DNA of 64,000 bases from Dallia pectoralis (taxonomy: Eukaryota > Chordata > Actinopteri > Esociformes > Umbridae), in the NCBI GenBank assembly GCA_029465975.1, contig CM055754.1, positions 6,397,604-6,461,603 of the forward strand, given 5' to 3'. Below are positions 1 to 12,689 of this stretch, in pieces. Made by a program: the position numbers and the translations under genes. The stretch's first letter is position 1. Each line of letters begins with the position of its first letter. The notes beneath the pieces are model-generated. The model made no database searches. It was given only the letters and a program-made list of their open reading frames with translations, and was not told the DNA's origin.

Positions 1-479
1 TTCAAGAATGACCAGAAGTACACAACTTGAAGTGACCACATTATTTAGCCATGGAACACGATTCCAACCCTTGACCAAAACTATAACTTAACCATAAATC
101 GAAACCCATTTTGTTTGACATTCGGCCCTAACAAAGATACCAACCAAAGTATTGGGTTGACATGAAGGTGTCCAATTAAGTGTCAATGGGAATTATATTT
201 GAATACGGCCATCCAATCTAACAACAGTACATAATGCAAAATAGGTCAGTCTCTGGTGCCTAGTAGTGTCGTCATTTAAAAAAAAAATGAAGCAGCAGCA
301 TTGCATGTCATCCACCCACACAGCCCACGGCAAGGACTGTACTCTTAGACTTCAGGTCAGGCAGGCCAGTGAGTTTTGCCAAAAAAGGCTGTTGAGCACA
401 ACTCCCAAGCTATATAAAGGGCAAATCTTGATTTGAAATGTAGACTATTGCCTGTATAGCTTTTAGATTAAAGGCAAAT
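1..479. other. Non-coding stretch, no gene seen
   Basis: AT-rich sequence without a convincing reading frame, splice-bounded exon or recognisable repeat. It leads into the Tc1 derivative that starts near 480. Confidence 0.5.
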
Positions 480-905
480 AAAGAAAAATGGAGTTAGAGC
501 TGTTTTCACCTTTAATGTGACCTATAACGTGAACAATTAAATTGAAAAATAAACAGACATCTTTGAGGGCGGAAAATGTAAAATAAAGATCTTACAATAA
601 CCTGGTTGCATAAGTGTGCACACCCTTAAAGTAATACTTTGCTGAAGCACCTTTGATTTTATTACAGCACTCTTTTTTTGTAGGAGTCAATTAGCATGGC
701 ACGTCTTGACTTGGCAATATTTGCCCACTCTTCTTTGCAAAAGCCCTCCAGATCTGTCAGATTGCGAGGACTTATCCTGTGAATTGAACTGTTCACGTTA
801 TAGGTCACATTAAAGGTGGAAAAGATTTATCTTTATTTACATTTTTCACACCGCAAAAACCTGGCATTTTATCAGGGGTGTGTAGACTTTTCATATCAAC
901 TGTAC
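480..905. mobile_element. Internally deleted Tc1-like DNA transposon
   Basis: Bases about 508-546 are the reverse complement of about 782-822 (shared core: cacctttaatgtgacctata), so the block carries long inverted subterminal repeats. The right end (about 783-902) closely matches 29385-29510, which abuts a Tc1-like transposase remnant. The middle (about 596-770) resembles the non-coding and 5' parts of fish Tc1 elements (tgtgcacacccttaaa). No transposase frame remains, so this is a short non-autonomous derivative. The exact outer ends are uncertain. Confidence 0.7.
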
Positions 906-3900
906 CTGTTGTGCTACCACCTAAGCAGAGCAGGTAAACTATGGTGGAACGGCAGAGAGCATTATGCCTCAGGAACATTCATCCAATGACATCATTTGTT
1001 GATTGAGCCTTCAGTCTGATCGGTAAGTCCTCCATTACGAAAAAGTACTATAAGCATACTATAGCATATTATAAAAAACTTTGTCACGTTTTCAATAGGA
1101 ATCCTATTGTGCTTATTTATATTTTTTTGTAGCAGTTATTTTAGCATTTGTGTTTCGTTGATTGCATTGATGACACTAGGCGAAATTCTAGGATGCATTC
1201 ATTAACGCAAATTAACAGACATTAATTACATTTTCTGGAAGAAATAATTGTATGTAGATGTTTTTTGTTAAGCTTTACCTTTTTTTTTTATCTTTGTCTC
1301 TTACATCGCCTGTGATTATTCATTATTGTTACAGAACAGCTGAAATGTGTGATTGGGGGCTTTGCAACATGTCCAGACCAAATCATAATCATTCCGTAGG
1401 ATTAAGGTCTATTTTTCGATATAATAAAAAGGAGTAGAACTAGATTCTTATTTGAATCTTTGATTATTTGCATAGTGTTTCAATATACACCGCCATGTAG
1501 CGCCAGCCAAGACGACAGATGGTTATGGGTTGGAATTCAGGGATTTGTGTGCACTACCTTATCAGGAGACACATTTTTCAAGCGTGGGAACGCACACATT
1601 TTTGCGTTCGATCATTTTGTAGAGCCTGCGATTTATCTGTATGAATATTTGCTGGAGAATGTGAATGCACAGTGCCATATGGTTGAAAAAGGAAGCTGTT
1701 TTTGCAATGTTTACTATTTAATTTGGATATATATATATATATACATTTTAAATGGTTGAATCAAATTATCAGAAAAATAATAGTCATATTTCAATTCCAT
1801 TGTTTTTCCATTGCACCTTTCATGTATTGTTAATCAGGCTGTGATATTGAATTATAATTCCACCATGTCAGTAAAATGGTAATTACACTTCTCATATGTC
1901 AAAGTATTTATTTTAATTATGCCTGCCTAAAGTTGAATTATCATAACAAACATAGGATATAGTAAAGACTTGTCTGTCTTACGTCTCTCCACAACGAGCC
2001 AGGCGATAGATGTCGGCAAAAACAACTGTATGTGATGTACCTTTCATATACTGAACACTCAAGGAAAACTGAAACGTAACGTACAAACAATGAGGAGCAA
2101 CTAGTGACTTTCCCCAGTGACTTAAATATCCCCGCTTTTAGCTAACTTAACCCAGCCGTGCTCAATCAAAACAAACACACTGAAAACAGGAAGTGCACCC
2201 CACTAAATTCCCGGAGTGGAAACAAAGGTTCACTTTGTTTGAGTGGCTATTGGAATCTTGATCACCACCCTGATCAAGAACCTTATTGCTCAGTTATTAC
2301 TTTTGGCCGGGTGGCCAGTTCCAAGATCAGTCTTGGTGGCTTACATTTTATTTCCTGTTCAGGCTGAACCTAAATTTTCTTTGGGAACTTGACAGCACTG
2401 CTGTGATTTTTTTTTTGCGCTTGCCATTAATGTTCGGGAACACGATAAGTGTTCCTCAGGCAATGTATTTCCACTCACTTGCGTACTTGTGGGTAATATC
2501 TTCCTTAAAAGCCAGCTGCCCCCGTTTGGGCCTTATGTGTCTTTTGTACATAGATCATATGACGCCTTTGTGGTCGGTGCTAAAACACATTTTTGCACAC
2601 ACAAGTGGAGGTCCCATACATTAATTGCAACCTTGTTAACAGTGAGCGAAAAGCGGGCACTAAGTCTGTGACAGTGTTAACTGCACGGTTAGCATGTGGA
2701 CGTGCTATTGCACTGCTTGCTGTTGATCTTAACGCATTTCCTCCTGTTTCAGCAGGCTGCCCCACTGTTGAAGCCTTTGAGGCAGCAAGCCATTTACATC
2801 CATTGTAAATTGTTTTTGTTGCAGTCACATTATAACCTGTTATGTGTATAACAGTATATGTTGTACGTACCAGCAATTCGCTCCGTCATAACCAACCAAC
2901 CCTTCTTGGTCTCGGTCGATCGCCTCTCATGCATGCTTTTTTTAGTTCCTATTTTTGATATGCATTCTGTTTATGCATTCAAAATTGGAAACAGTGTTAG
3001 AAAAGTGACAATGTTAATACAATTTACCCATAGTTTTAGTGTTCGCAGCTGTACTATTAAGAGGTAATTGACCCCAATGTCCTCCCTTAGAACAAACCTT
3101 GTTGTAGTTGGCATGGCTGGCTTCCTCAGTCTAGACTGGATGTTATGTAAGTGGTATATGTTCAAATGTAAAAACATTCCACTCCATTGCCCACCACACT
3201 TTGCAGTATTTTGTTTTGGTAAATTCAAAAGATTACAAATATTTAGCACTAACACAATTTATACTTAAAGCATAAATTTGAATGGTATGAGCATATGGCA
3301 ATTAGCCACCTTCCTCTAAGCAATAGGTCTGCACGAAAAAGGATTGTTGGACATTTCTTTGGCCGATTTATCTTGACGTGCGTCTGGCCTGGAGCGCTGG
3401 TTTGTGCCGTGACAGGGTAGGACTCCTCTCAGAGTCCTCTGTCAGGATGAAGACTGTTCAGGTTTGCCTCAGTGTGCCGCGTACCTCAGTGTAAATCGTG
3501 CAGGCGCACATGTGCAGCGGCCGATCATAAACGTTGCCTCCATCAGAGGCTACGGCTACACAGAGAGTGAGGGAGAGTCCAGTTGTTCTTCTCTCAGAGA
3601 AGAGTAAGACTCCTCTAGGTGTAAGATTAAGAGTAAGACCACTGGAGGGCAGACGCAGTGTCAAAACGGGTACAGGGAACAAAAGATACAAACTGCAGTC
3701 TGCTGGGTTTTCAACGAATCATCCACACTCAGATGCAGCGCTAGACTTGCCCTGTATTATAGTAAAACTCAGATTGGTCTTTCTGTGTTTTTTTTTTATT
3801 GTAACCATTATTTCACGAGGTCACTTGATAGTGGGCTTTGTAATGATACTTTTAGTGCTGAGGTTTCCAAATTACTCTGGCCCTAGAATCACTAAAAGAA

Positions 3901-5639
3901 AAGGCTGAAATAAGGACTGTTCCTCAGAAGCAAAGTCACTGTGGTTTTTAATATATTGGTCTGGCATTAAGCCAATCTTAGACCAGAGGGTTGTAAACAG
4001 GCATTTGAGAAAGTACACAAACAGAATGCTGTGCACCCGGACAACTTATTCATATTCATCATGATAAAGCATGCTCACTATAATCTATTTCTCCCACTCG
4101 CACATTCATTTTTCACGTGATATTCTACATAACACCAATCCTCCCTTTTCATCCTCCCTCTCACAGACAAGGGGCTTAAATCTCCCCGTTTCCGCATTCT
4201 GGCTGGCAGACTGATCATGTGGAGCGATGTGCAGAAATGACACGACCATTTTTCTGATAGCCACACAGGCCCACCCACATCACGCTATCTACTGTGCCAG
4301 ACAAGTGGAGAGATTTTCCAAATTCAACCTGTACCCCAAGCCCTTTGGCCTGGCCCATGAGAGGTTTAATCGGAACACAGCTGGGCTTCCTCGAGTTGTC
4401 ATTTTCAGAGTGCTATAGTGTCACCTGCCCTTTATGATTGTAAATGACTGGTGTTTCGTGTGTGGTTCTCCAAGTTACACACAGTGTCATTCCTGTGTTC
4501 TTTTTTAACATTAAAAATCCAGCAGCTATTTCAACTTGTCATGTTGTCAAAAACATTGCTTTTTTTTTTAAGACCACTCTTGTTGTCAAAACTGATGTCT
4601 TGTTGTGGGATTTGTTGGTTGTTCTGGAGGCTTTGTCCCAACTGCCTTTGGAGACCTTTCAGTTAAGACAGTAACGTTGCTGGCATTGGCTTCTGGACTC
4701 TTATAGCATGAGGTTGCTGCGTCTTGCTGACAAGCAGTATGCTTCACAAACCGAGCAAATCTAGACAGAGAGAAAGATACGTGGTTGTTTCAAATTTTCC
4801 GCTACTCACGCTCCAGGATGAGCCGGGTTGCTACTGGATCTTCGGTTTCACTCTGCGCAGTTCTGTACAGTTCTGTCATTAAATGCACTAAATGCAACAG
4901 GGTATTTGGTCAGCAGTATGTTGGTCTTTGCCTAATACATTTTTAAGATTTATAAGATGTCACATAATAGTGTTATGCGTAGGGTCTGGATGGCCATTTG
5001 TGTATAAAGAGTACAACTGGTCATCAACATTACCTTTTTGAGCAAAATACTTTGAAATGTACTCGTTACCCTGCTTCTCTGTAAGAATTATAAAGGTATT
5101 GCTTAATCTTTCACAAATTCGCCCCAAATAAAAACATCTGTTCCTTTATGTCACGAGTGTGGTGAGTTTTTGTTCTACACGGGAGGTTTTAGTGGGGTGC
5201 ACTTCCTGTGTCTGGTGATTGTTTTGTTGTTGGCACGGCTGGGGCTTGTTAGTAATCACCGGGGCTATGTTGCACTCTTTCGCGGGTTTGCACTTTGCTT
5301 CTCAGTGTTTCCATCGAGCATCCTATATGTGTTGATTATGTAAATATATATCTATCGCTGTTAATTGTTGTAAGTAGTAAGTCACTAGAATGCGCAACGT
5401 TGTTTTCATTTACCATGTTGTTGTTGTTGTTCGTTGGTTACCATTAAAGCCACAAACAAACGATTCATTCATTGATTAATTAAGCTCTGCATGTGGCTTT
5501 ATACTACACCATACCATAAGGAATTGTGACACTGTAACATTCTTTGGCAGTTTTTTGGTTTCTTGTATATTGCAGAGGAATTTACAGAATTTACAGAAGA
5601 TGTACAGGATATTGTTGTAGATGGGTACAGATCAGGAGA
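906..5639. other. Gene-poor upstream DNA
   Basis: No supported gene. Open frames here (for example 1460-1759 and 3534-3908) are short, have no recognisable domain, and do not sit between good splice sites. A CTCF-like motif lies at 3639-3652 and is listed separately. The stretch could be intergenic or a long 5' intron of the LINGO2-like gene. Confidence 0.4.
3639..3652 (+). promoter_or_regulatory. CTCF-like core motif
   Basis: The 14 bases ccactggagggcag match the vertebrate CTCF core consensus (CCASYAGRKGGCRS) at 13 of 14 positions. This is a motif match only. A second, oppositely oriented match lies at 31963-31976. Confidence 0.3.
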
Positions 5640-5654
5640 TGGATATGGAGAATG

Positions 5655-6355
5655 AGGGTTAGGGTAGCCCTAAGAGAAATAGGGTTGGGGTAGCCCTAAG
5701 AGAAAGAGGGTTAGGGTAGTCCTAGGAGAAAGAGGGTTAGGGAGCCCTAGGATAAATGGGGTTAGGGAGCCCTAGGAGAACGAGGGTTAGGGTAGCCCTA
5801 GGAGAAAGGGGTTAGGGTAGCCCTAGGAGAAAGGGGGTTAGGGTAGCCCTAGGAGAAAGAGGGTTAGGGTAGCCCTAGGACAAAGGGGGTTAGGGTAGCC
5901 CTAGGACAAAGGGGGTTAGGGTAGCCCTAGGACAAAGGGGGTTAGGGTAGCCCTAGGAGAAAGAGGGTTAGGGTAGCCCTAGGACAAAGGGGGTTAGGGT
6001 AGCCCTAGGAGAAAGGGGGTTAGGGTAGCCCTAAGAGAAAGTGGGTTAGGGTAGCTCTAGGAGAAAGTGGGTTAGGGTAGCCCTAGGAGAAAGGGGGTTA
6101 GGGTAGCCCTAGGAGAAAGAGGGTTAGGGTAGCCCTAGGAGAAAGGGGGTTAGGGTAGCCCTAGGAGAAAGGGGTTAGGGTAGCCCTAGGAGAATGAGGG
6201 TTAGGGTAGCCCTAGGAGAATGGGGGTTAGGGTAGCCCTAGGAGAATGAGGGTTAGGGTAGCCCTAGGAGAAAGGGGTTAGGGTAGCCCTAGGAGAAAGG
6301 GGGTTAGGGTAGCCCTAGGAGAAAGAGGGTTAGGGTAGGCCTAGGAGAATGAGGG
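5655..6355. repeat. 26-bp minisatellite with telomere-like core
   Basis: About 27 tandem units of roughly 26 bp. Each unit contains gggttaggg, which includes the vertebrate telomeric hexamer TTAGGG once, followed by a perfect short inverted repeat TAGGG-TAG-CCCTA and a purine-rich spacer (agaaag, acaaag or agaatg variants). It is not a (TTAGGG)n tract because the hexamer is separated by unique spacer. Unit lengths of 25-27 bp and scattered spacer variants indicate unequal exchange. Confidence 0.95.
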
Positions 6356-6360
6356 TAGGC

Positions 6361-7905
6361 CGCTTGAATTGTGTAGAACCAAGTGGAAGAGAAAATGATA
6401 TTGGAGGACGAAATATGTTCATTACTGTTTGCAGGGCTAGTTCAAAGTGAGAAGCCAGATTAATTTCAGATTGAGACCATAGTGCACTTCACCTAGCATA
6501 TTACATGTAATCAACCAGCCAGCCACCTGCATTCACAGGTCAGCTGTATACCAGTTACAGGCACTTAACCCCGAACCTTAACAGCACTGCTTCACAAAAG
6601 ACTGTGTCATCCACCTACTTAATCCTAACACCCAACAATTTCTATATAGATACACGAGAATTCTTTTTTTTCACTAAATATCCTAAAGTACAGGAATCAT
6701 TGAAACACATTAGATGGTTCAAGAGGCTTCTATGGATGCAGAATCAGGCGTGCAGCAATGAATGCAGCTCAATGTTATTTAAAGTTCTGGTTGCCTAGTG
6801 ATGGATTTTAGTCGCACTTGAATCCAGGGAAATGCCACGCCAGTGATGCTTTTCAAACCGATCTCCAGGGGTTTCCTGGGGGCATTTGAATTGTTCCTAA
6901 GTGTGGTTATAAAACTGTCCGAAAAGGGGTAGATTAACCATGTCCTGATCGTTGTAATTGCTGATGAGATTTATTTTGTGATAGCATGGCACACAACATT
7001 TAGTGCTGCTACTTACCTTAATTTACGGGAGCAAGTTAAGAGGTGTGTGGAATAACAGACTGGCCATCTGGAGCACCGGGAGAATTGCAGCTAGTCATAC
7101 TAATTTCAAGCCTTATTCCTAGTGGTGAATTTGAAGTGTTGAAAACTTGCGTTTTTGAAAAGTTATTGCAGAGGAAGAAGAAGGAAAGGGGCCAACAAAT
7201 TCCTTAAATAGCCAGGACATAGTGTATTTTTCCAAGTTCACTGTGCTGTTTGTTCGAATCTAATGCTTTTGACTACTTTAGTGTGTGACTTAGCTGTTAC
7301 TACTGTCTACTACTTTGACAGAATCCAGTCCACTCTGTAGCCAGACAGTGCTATATGTCTCAGTTAATATTTATGCAATACTACCTTAATTATAGCATGC
7401 TAAGTAATGATTGCAGCTAGATAGCTTCGTGGGTCTCTTGCTGGGTATGTGCATTGAATGGTTGGGGGTGGAGGGGTTGGTTGGTTTGGGTCAAAGTCCA
7501 GACGTAACCTAAAAAATAGTGGAAAGGTGTTCTGTTCAAATGCTATTTATGGGATGCTGAGTGCTTATATGTCAATATGAGTGCAGTCAATATAGTTTTA
7601 CAAAACAATAAATGGCTAGAAATAAATGAACTCTTTCTGATTAGTTTCTTTTCATTCAGCGTGTGTTTTCCATTCGTGCTTTGTGTTTGTTTGCAAATAA
7701 AATACCTCAAATACCCAACTCGTGCATTTGGCTCTTCCTACACTTCACCTAAGTAGAATCGTGACACATAACGAGGCAAGCGCCCAGAATACAGACCACC
7801 AAAGGGTCCTAATTAAGTTTGTTCTCATTCACATTGTCATATTAACATTCATGGCAATATGTGCAAAATTATTGGTGATTGAATTTAAGACAACGGTTGA
7901 ATGCA
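6361..7905. other. Non-coding stretch between two minisatellites
   Basis: No supported gene, element or RNA. The frame at 6604-6798 has no recognisable domain. Confidence 0.4.
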
Positions 7906-7910
7906 CACAT

Positions 7911-8420
7911 GAGCTGCTAGATGCCTGCCAGATGCCTGCCAGATACCTGCTACATTCCTGCCAGATGCCTGGTAGATGCCTGCGAAATACCTGCTAGATG
8001 CCTGCCAGATGCCTGCTACATGCCTGCCAGATACCTGCTACATTCCTGCCAGATGCCTGGTAGATGCCTGCTAAATACCTGCTAGATGCCTGCCAGATGC
8101 CTGCTACATGCCTGCCAGATACCTGCTACATTCCTGCCAGATGCCTGGTAGATGCCTGCTAAATACCTGCTAGATGCCTGCCAGATGCCTGCCAGATGCC
8201 TGCTACCGGTACATGCCTGCCAGATGCCTGCTAGATGCCTGCTACATGCCTGCCAGATGCCTGCTATATGCCTGCTACATGCCTGCCAGATGCCTGCTAC
8301 ATGCCTGCTACATGCCTGCTACATGCCTGCTACACGCCTGCTACACGCCTGCTACACGCCTGCTAGATGCCTGCTACATGCCTGCCAGATGCCTGCCAGA
8401 TGCCCGCTAGATGCCTGCCC
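7911..8420. repeat. 11-bp minisatellite with 88-bp higher-order period
   Basis: About 46 units of an 11-bp motif (cctgccagatg, with ccag/ctag/ctac and atg/ata variants). Eight-unit blocks of 88 bp recur with near identity: the landmark cattcctgcc is at about 7953, 8041 and 8129. Because 11 is not a multiple of three, each frame cycles an 11-residue peptide period and stays open. The long frames at 8152-8442 and 8174-8410 are by-products of the repeat, not genes. Confidence 0.95.
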
Positions 8421-8424
8421 ACTT

Positions 8425-11230
8425 GAGGTAAAGTGTATTTAGATTGTGGATTTCCGATGTATTTCGATTGTGGGTTTGAGAGCATAAACCTGATAGAAAG
8501 GAAAAACAAATCTGAAACCTAGACATTTTTGGCAGTTGACAGCTTTGTCGATTTGAATAATAGTCTTTTATTAACCTAAACTTGCGTGACCTGACTTTGA
8601 AAGTCTACTTTAGCATTTACAGGTGATATAGAGTAGCTTGCATGTCACTATTTCTCTTAGCATACTTATTAATCCTACTATTTTCTCCTAGAAAATCTTG
8701 TAAATATCAGATCGCTGGCAAACAGTGACGCATACTAATCTGTTCAAAATAAATTAAACATAGACAGCACACTGAATGTAAACCAACAGTTAGCTGTTTT
8801 ATTGCACATGGCATCAAAGCTTGTTTTCTACCTTGTTGGCGATCTATGTTAATATTTTCTTTTCTATTTTTTTAGACACATACATTTTATGCAACATATT
8901 TGAATTTGTAAGATGTCATATGCCTTACAGGAGGTAGCATACCAAATGGATGAACGTTATTAGGGCCAATTTCAGACTCCTGTTTTAGCTCATTGGCTAT
9001 GGGTTTCGATTATATAAAACCTTCATTACACATCTGTAAGACACAATTTTCCAATAATCGATGCTAAAGGAAACATGCTAGAAAAGACAATGTCAAAAGG
9101 ACAGAGCTTTTCCTGAACTGTCCAATTCAGATTGCCACAGTAGTCTGAAACGATTGTATGTCTGAAGGAGAAGGCAAGACAAGACACAGGTGCAGTTAAA
9201 AAATACAGACAGCGAGCAGGAACATAGATGAGGATGATAACAAGAATGAATATGCACACTGTGGCAAAATCTTATTAGCGCATTACATGTTAGGTTAACG
9301 GGGCATACAACCGACTAATGTTGGCAGGCACTAAATTCAAGTAAACTGGAACATTTATCCCAAAGTTAAGTATTATGCTGGCAAGCAGCAACAGTGTAAT
9401 GACCGAAGCGGTTGCCTTTCTGCGCGGCCCTTGTCATTGTGGTTCTCAAACAAAATAATGGAAGGCATACAGGACAAATTCTGTGGCTGACAATATAAGC
9501 TGCTAATCCCCTGGTATGATTTGGTGACGGGGATAGTGCTAATCCTTCGATACAATCCAGCACCAGTTAGAATGTCTAAGTCCTTTGGCACTAGTCAGAT
9601 GGGTGTTGGGGATGCTATAACTGGTTCCTCATGAATAAAATATGAGTATTCTGGGAAGGGATAGTCACGCCAAAGGACTTCATGTTGTTATTTGGAAGCA
9701 ATTGTGATGATCTATCTTCTGTAGTTCTTCTAGGTGAGAATGAACAATACAGCTAAAGGTTCATGAATATTCCATGAATGGTATACAAAAACCCCAGTGT
9801 GCCATAATTGCTTTTTCAAGCTTTGAATTTTTCAAGTGTAATTAAATTTTAAAAAATGTTGAAAAAGTTAACGATATTATGGTCACCTATGATAATTGAA
9901 ACATTTAAATGTATTAATAAATCAATCTGGTAATCATTTATAATTGTACGTGTTTTTATTTATGGTATAATTATAATGTTCAACATTTTATGTACTTTGT
10001 AAATCATTGTCACAGGGCTCAATTATATACAATAATAGTAATAATTGACAATAACATAGAAGTAAAAAATATAACAGTAGACATAAATCTACTGTATGGC
10101 TGAAAAGGAATAATACATTTTGGAATGTAATTTTTATTTCATAGTTATATTAATCAATCATTAGTAATTATGATTTAAAAGTTTCATTAAATCTACATTT
10201 ACTTGTGTTAATAATATAGCAGTTCACAAATGTGACTGAATTGTAAATCACATGGAGTTACACACAACAATGTCATTTCCAACTGATCTTTTGGGAACTA
10301 TATCTCAGGTGAATAAGCGATGATATATCTGCTGTTTTATGGCTTCTGCTAGTTTCCTTTGTTCCCTTTCCCTTTGAAATCCCCGAAATCCATCGTTGAA
10401 TCCGTATACCTAAGCTTGTCAAGAGTGGTCAATAATTTGGATCAATAAGCCTTGAAATAATGGCAACAGCCCTCAACGCACGAGACACTTTAATGAGGCG
10501 TTTCCCTTAATCTTATTTGTATAGCCTCTGTATAGCCTTTTGCCTTAACACTTCACCTTTGACATTTTCTCTTTCGTCTTCATCAGCTTATCTTGACAGT
10601 TGTGGACACAAAGCCCTTAAGAAAGCAATGTCAAATTAAAGCATTTGAGAATCATAACTGCGCCATTATACGCAGTCTACAGACCGTCAAGTGAGTTGTG
10701 TACTCAATGTAAGACAGCAGTGGTTTATATCATGTAAAATGGATGAGTGCTGCATTCAGAGACTAAAATTAGAGGGAAACATAATATCCAGTGTCCTTCA
10801 AGTAGGCCAACACTTGATTTGCAGACAGCAACAGGCATGAAAAAAGTAATTTGGATTTGGATAAGTTGGACTGCTGGATATGTAAATAAGATTTCAAAAC
10901 TGCTGGAAAATATTGGTTGTGGATTGATTTCAGTGATCCAAAGAGCCCGGAGACACAATACCGTCCATGAGTTTGATTGAAAAAAAAAAAAATCATTTTT
11001 ATGAAACTTAATTTCAATTTGCGTAATAATTTGGAACGCGGTGTAGTAGCTGTTCTCTGAAAAGACTACAAATAACAAAACTACTCTAACATATGCATTC
11101 TGGCTGCACTCAATATCCATCTCCAATGTTAACAACTCAGTAGGAAATTTTATCGAAATACAATTTTATCGTAACACATTTATAGAATGTATTATGGTTG
11201 GTTGTCTAGCAACAAATGTACACTATTGTT
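8425..11230. other. AT-rich gene-poor stretch
   Basis: No supported gene. About 9830-10260 is strongly AT-rich and simple. The overlapping frames at 10725-11135 lack any domain and include a poly-A/T tract at about 10980. Confidence 0.4.
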
Positions 11231-11234
11231 ACAG

Positions 11235-11440
11235 CTCCCTCCGAAGCCGTTCTGCCGCCTCCTGCAGGTGGGTTACGGCATTTGTCTTCACTGGTCTTCT
11301 AGCTCCAGTTCCTCCCATCACTTCATTGTCTTGCCTCGTCATTACTCACACCTGGTGCCCATTCCCTCATTAGGAAGAGTATATTGGTTCCCTATGTTAC
11401 GTGTTCTACGTCGCATTGTTTGTTCTTTTCTAAAAGTTTA
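11235..11440. mobile_element. Possible LTR-type retroelement fragment
   Basis: A C/T-rich block containing cacacctggtgcccattc and ccctcattagg resembles parts of fish LTR retrotransposons. No LTR pair, primer-binding site or gag/pol frame is visible, so the assignment is tentative. Confidence 0.2.
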
Positions 11441-11750
11441 CTAAGTACCTGTGTGCTAGAGGCGTTGCCTCCAAGCGTGGCTCTAATTAAAAGCACTGCC
11501 ATCATTATTCGATCCTGCAATGTATGCATAAAAGTATGAGGATTGATGCTATAGGTGCTAAACAGGGCAAAACTCAAATGTGCAAAACAGAAGATCAAAT
11601 TTCACCCGACAATAGCACTCCCATCAGGCAGATCCGTTCTGTAAGTGCAACACATCAAACACTGCCTCTGCGACACAATGATGCAAGGCTGGTGCAGCAA
11701 TCCATTATTACATTACTGAACTTCCGGTTTACCAGAGCACATTATCCCGT

Positions 11751-12682
11751 GGGCCTGAGGCTATGTACATGTGTCTGTGTCTGAGGCTATGTACATGTGT
11801 CTGTGTCTGAGGCTATGTACATGTGTCTGTGTCTGAGGCTATGTACATGTGTCTGAGGCTATGTACATGTGTCTGTGTCTGAGGCTATGTACATGTGTCT
11901 GTGTCTGAGGCTATGTACATGTGTCTGAGGCTATGTACATGTGTCTGTGTCTGAGGCTATGTACATGGATCTGAGGCTATGTACATGTGTCTGTGTCTGA
12001 GGCTATGTACATGTGTCTGAGGCTATGTACATGTGTCTGTGTCTGAGGCTATGTACATGTGTCTGTGTCTGAGGCTATGTACATGTGTCTGAGGCTATGT
12101 ACATGTGTCTGTGTCTGAGGCTATGTACATGTGTCTGTGTCTGAGGCTATGTACATGTGTCTGTGTCTGAGGCTATGTACATGTGTCTGTGTCTGAGGCT
12201 ATGTACATGTGTCTGAGTCTGAGGCTATGTACATGGATCTGAGGCTATGTACATGTGTCTGTGTCTGAGGCTATGTACATGTGTCTGAGGCTATGTACAT
12301 GTGTCTGTGTCTGAGGCTATGTACATGTGTCTGAGGCTATGTACATGTGTCTGTGTCTGAGGCTATGTACATGTGTCTGAGGCTATGTACGTGGATCTGA
12401 GGCTATGTACATGGATCTGAGGCTATGTACATGTGTCTGTGTCTGAGGCTATGTACATGTGTCTGAGGCTATGTACGTGGATCTGAGGCTATGTACATGG
12501 ATCTGAGGCTATGTACATGTGTCTGTGTCTGAGGCTATGTACATGGATCTGAGGCTATGTACGTGGATCTGAGGCTATGTACATGGATCTGAGGCTATGT
12601 ACATGTGTCTGTGTCTGAGGCTATGTACATGGATCTGAGGCTATGTACATGGATCTGAGGCTATGCACGTGTGTCTGAGGCT
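11751..12682. repeat. 20/26-bp minisatellite
   Basis: About 40 units built on gaggctatgtacatg followed by tgtct, with or without an extra gtgtct, giving interspersed 20-bp and 26-bp units. A 20-bp variant ending in ggatct becomes common toward the right end. Each unit contains the palindrome atgtacat. Mixed unit types and block recurrence point to repeated local duplications. Confidence 0.95.
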
Positions 12683-12689
12683 AGCTGTT

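Noticed and set aside
5655..6355. Interstitial telomere tract
   Set aside because: TTAGGG occurs once per 26-bp unit, never as a direct hexamer run.
7911..8420. CRISPR-like array
   Set aside because: There are no unique spacers; units are contiguous in a vertebrate genome.
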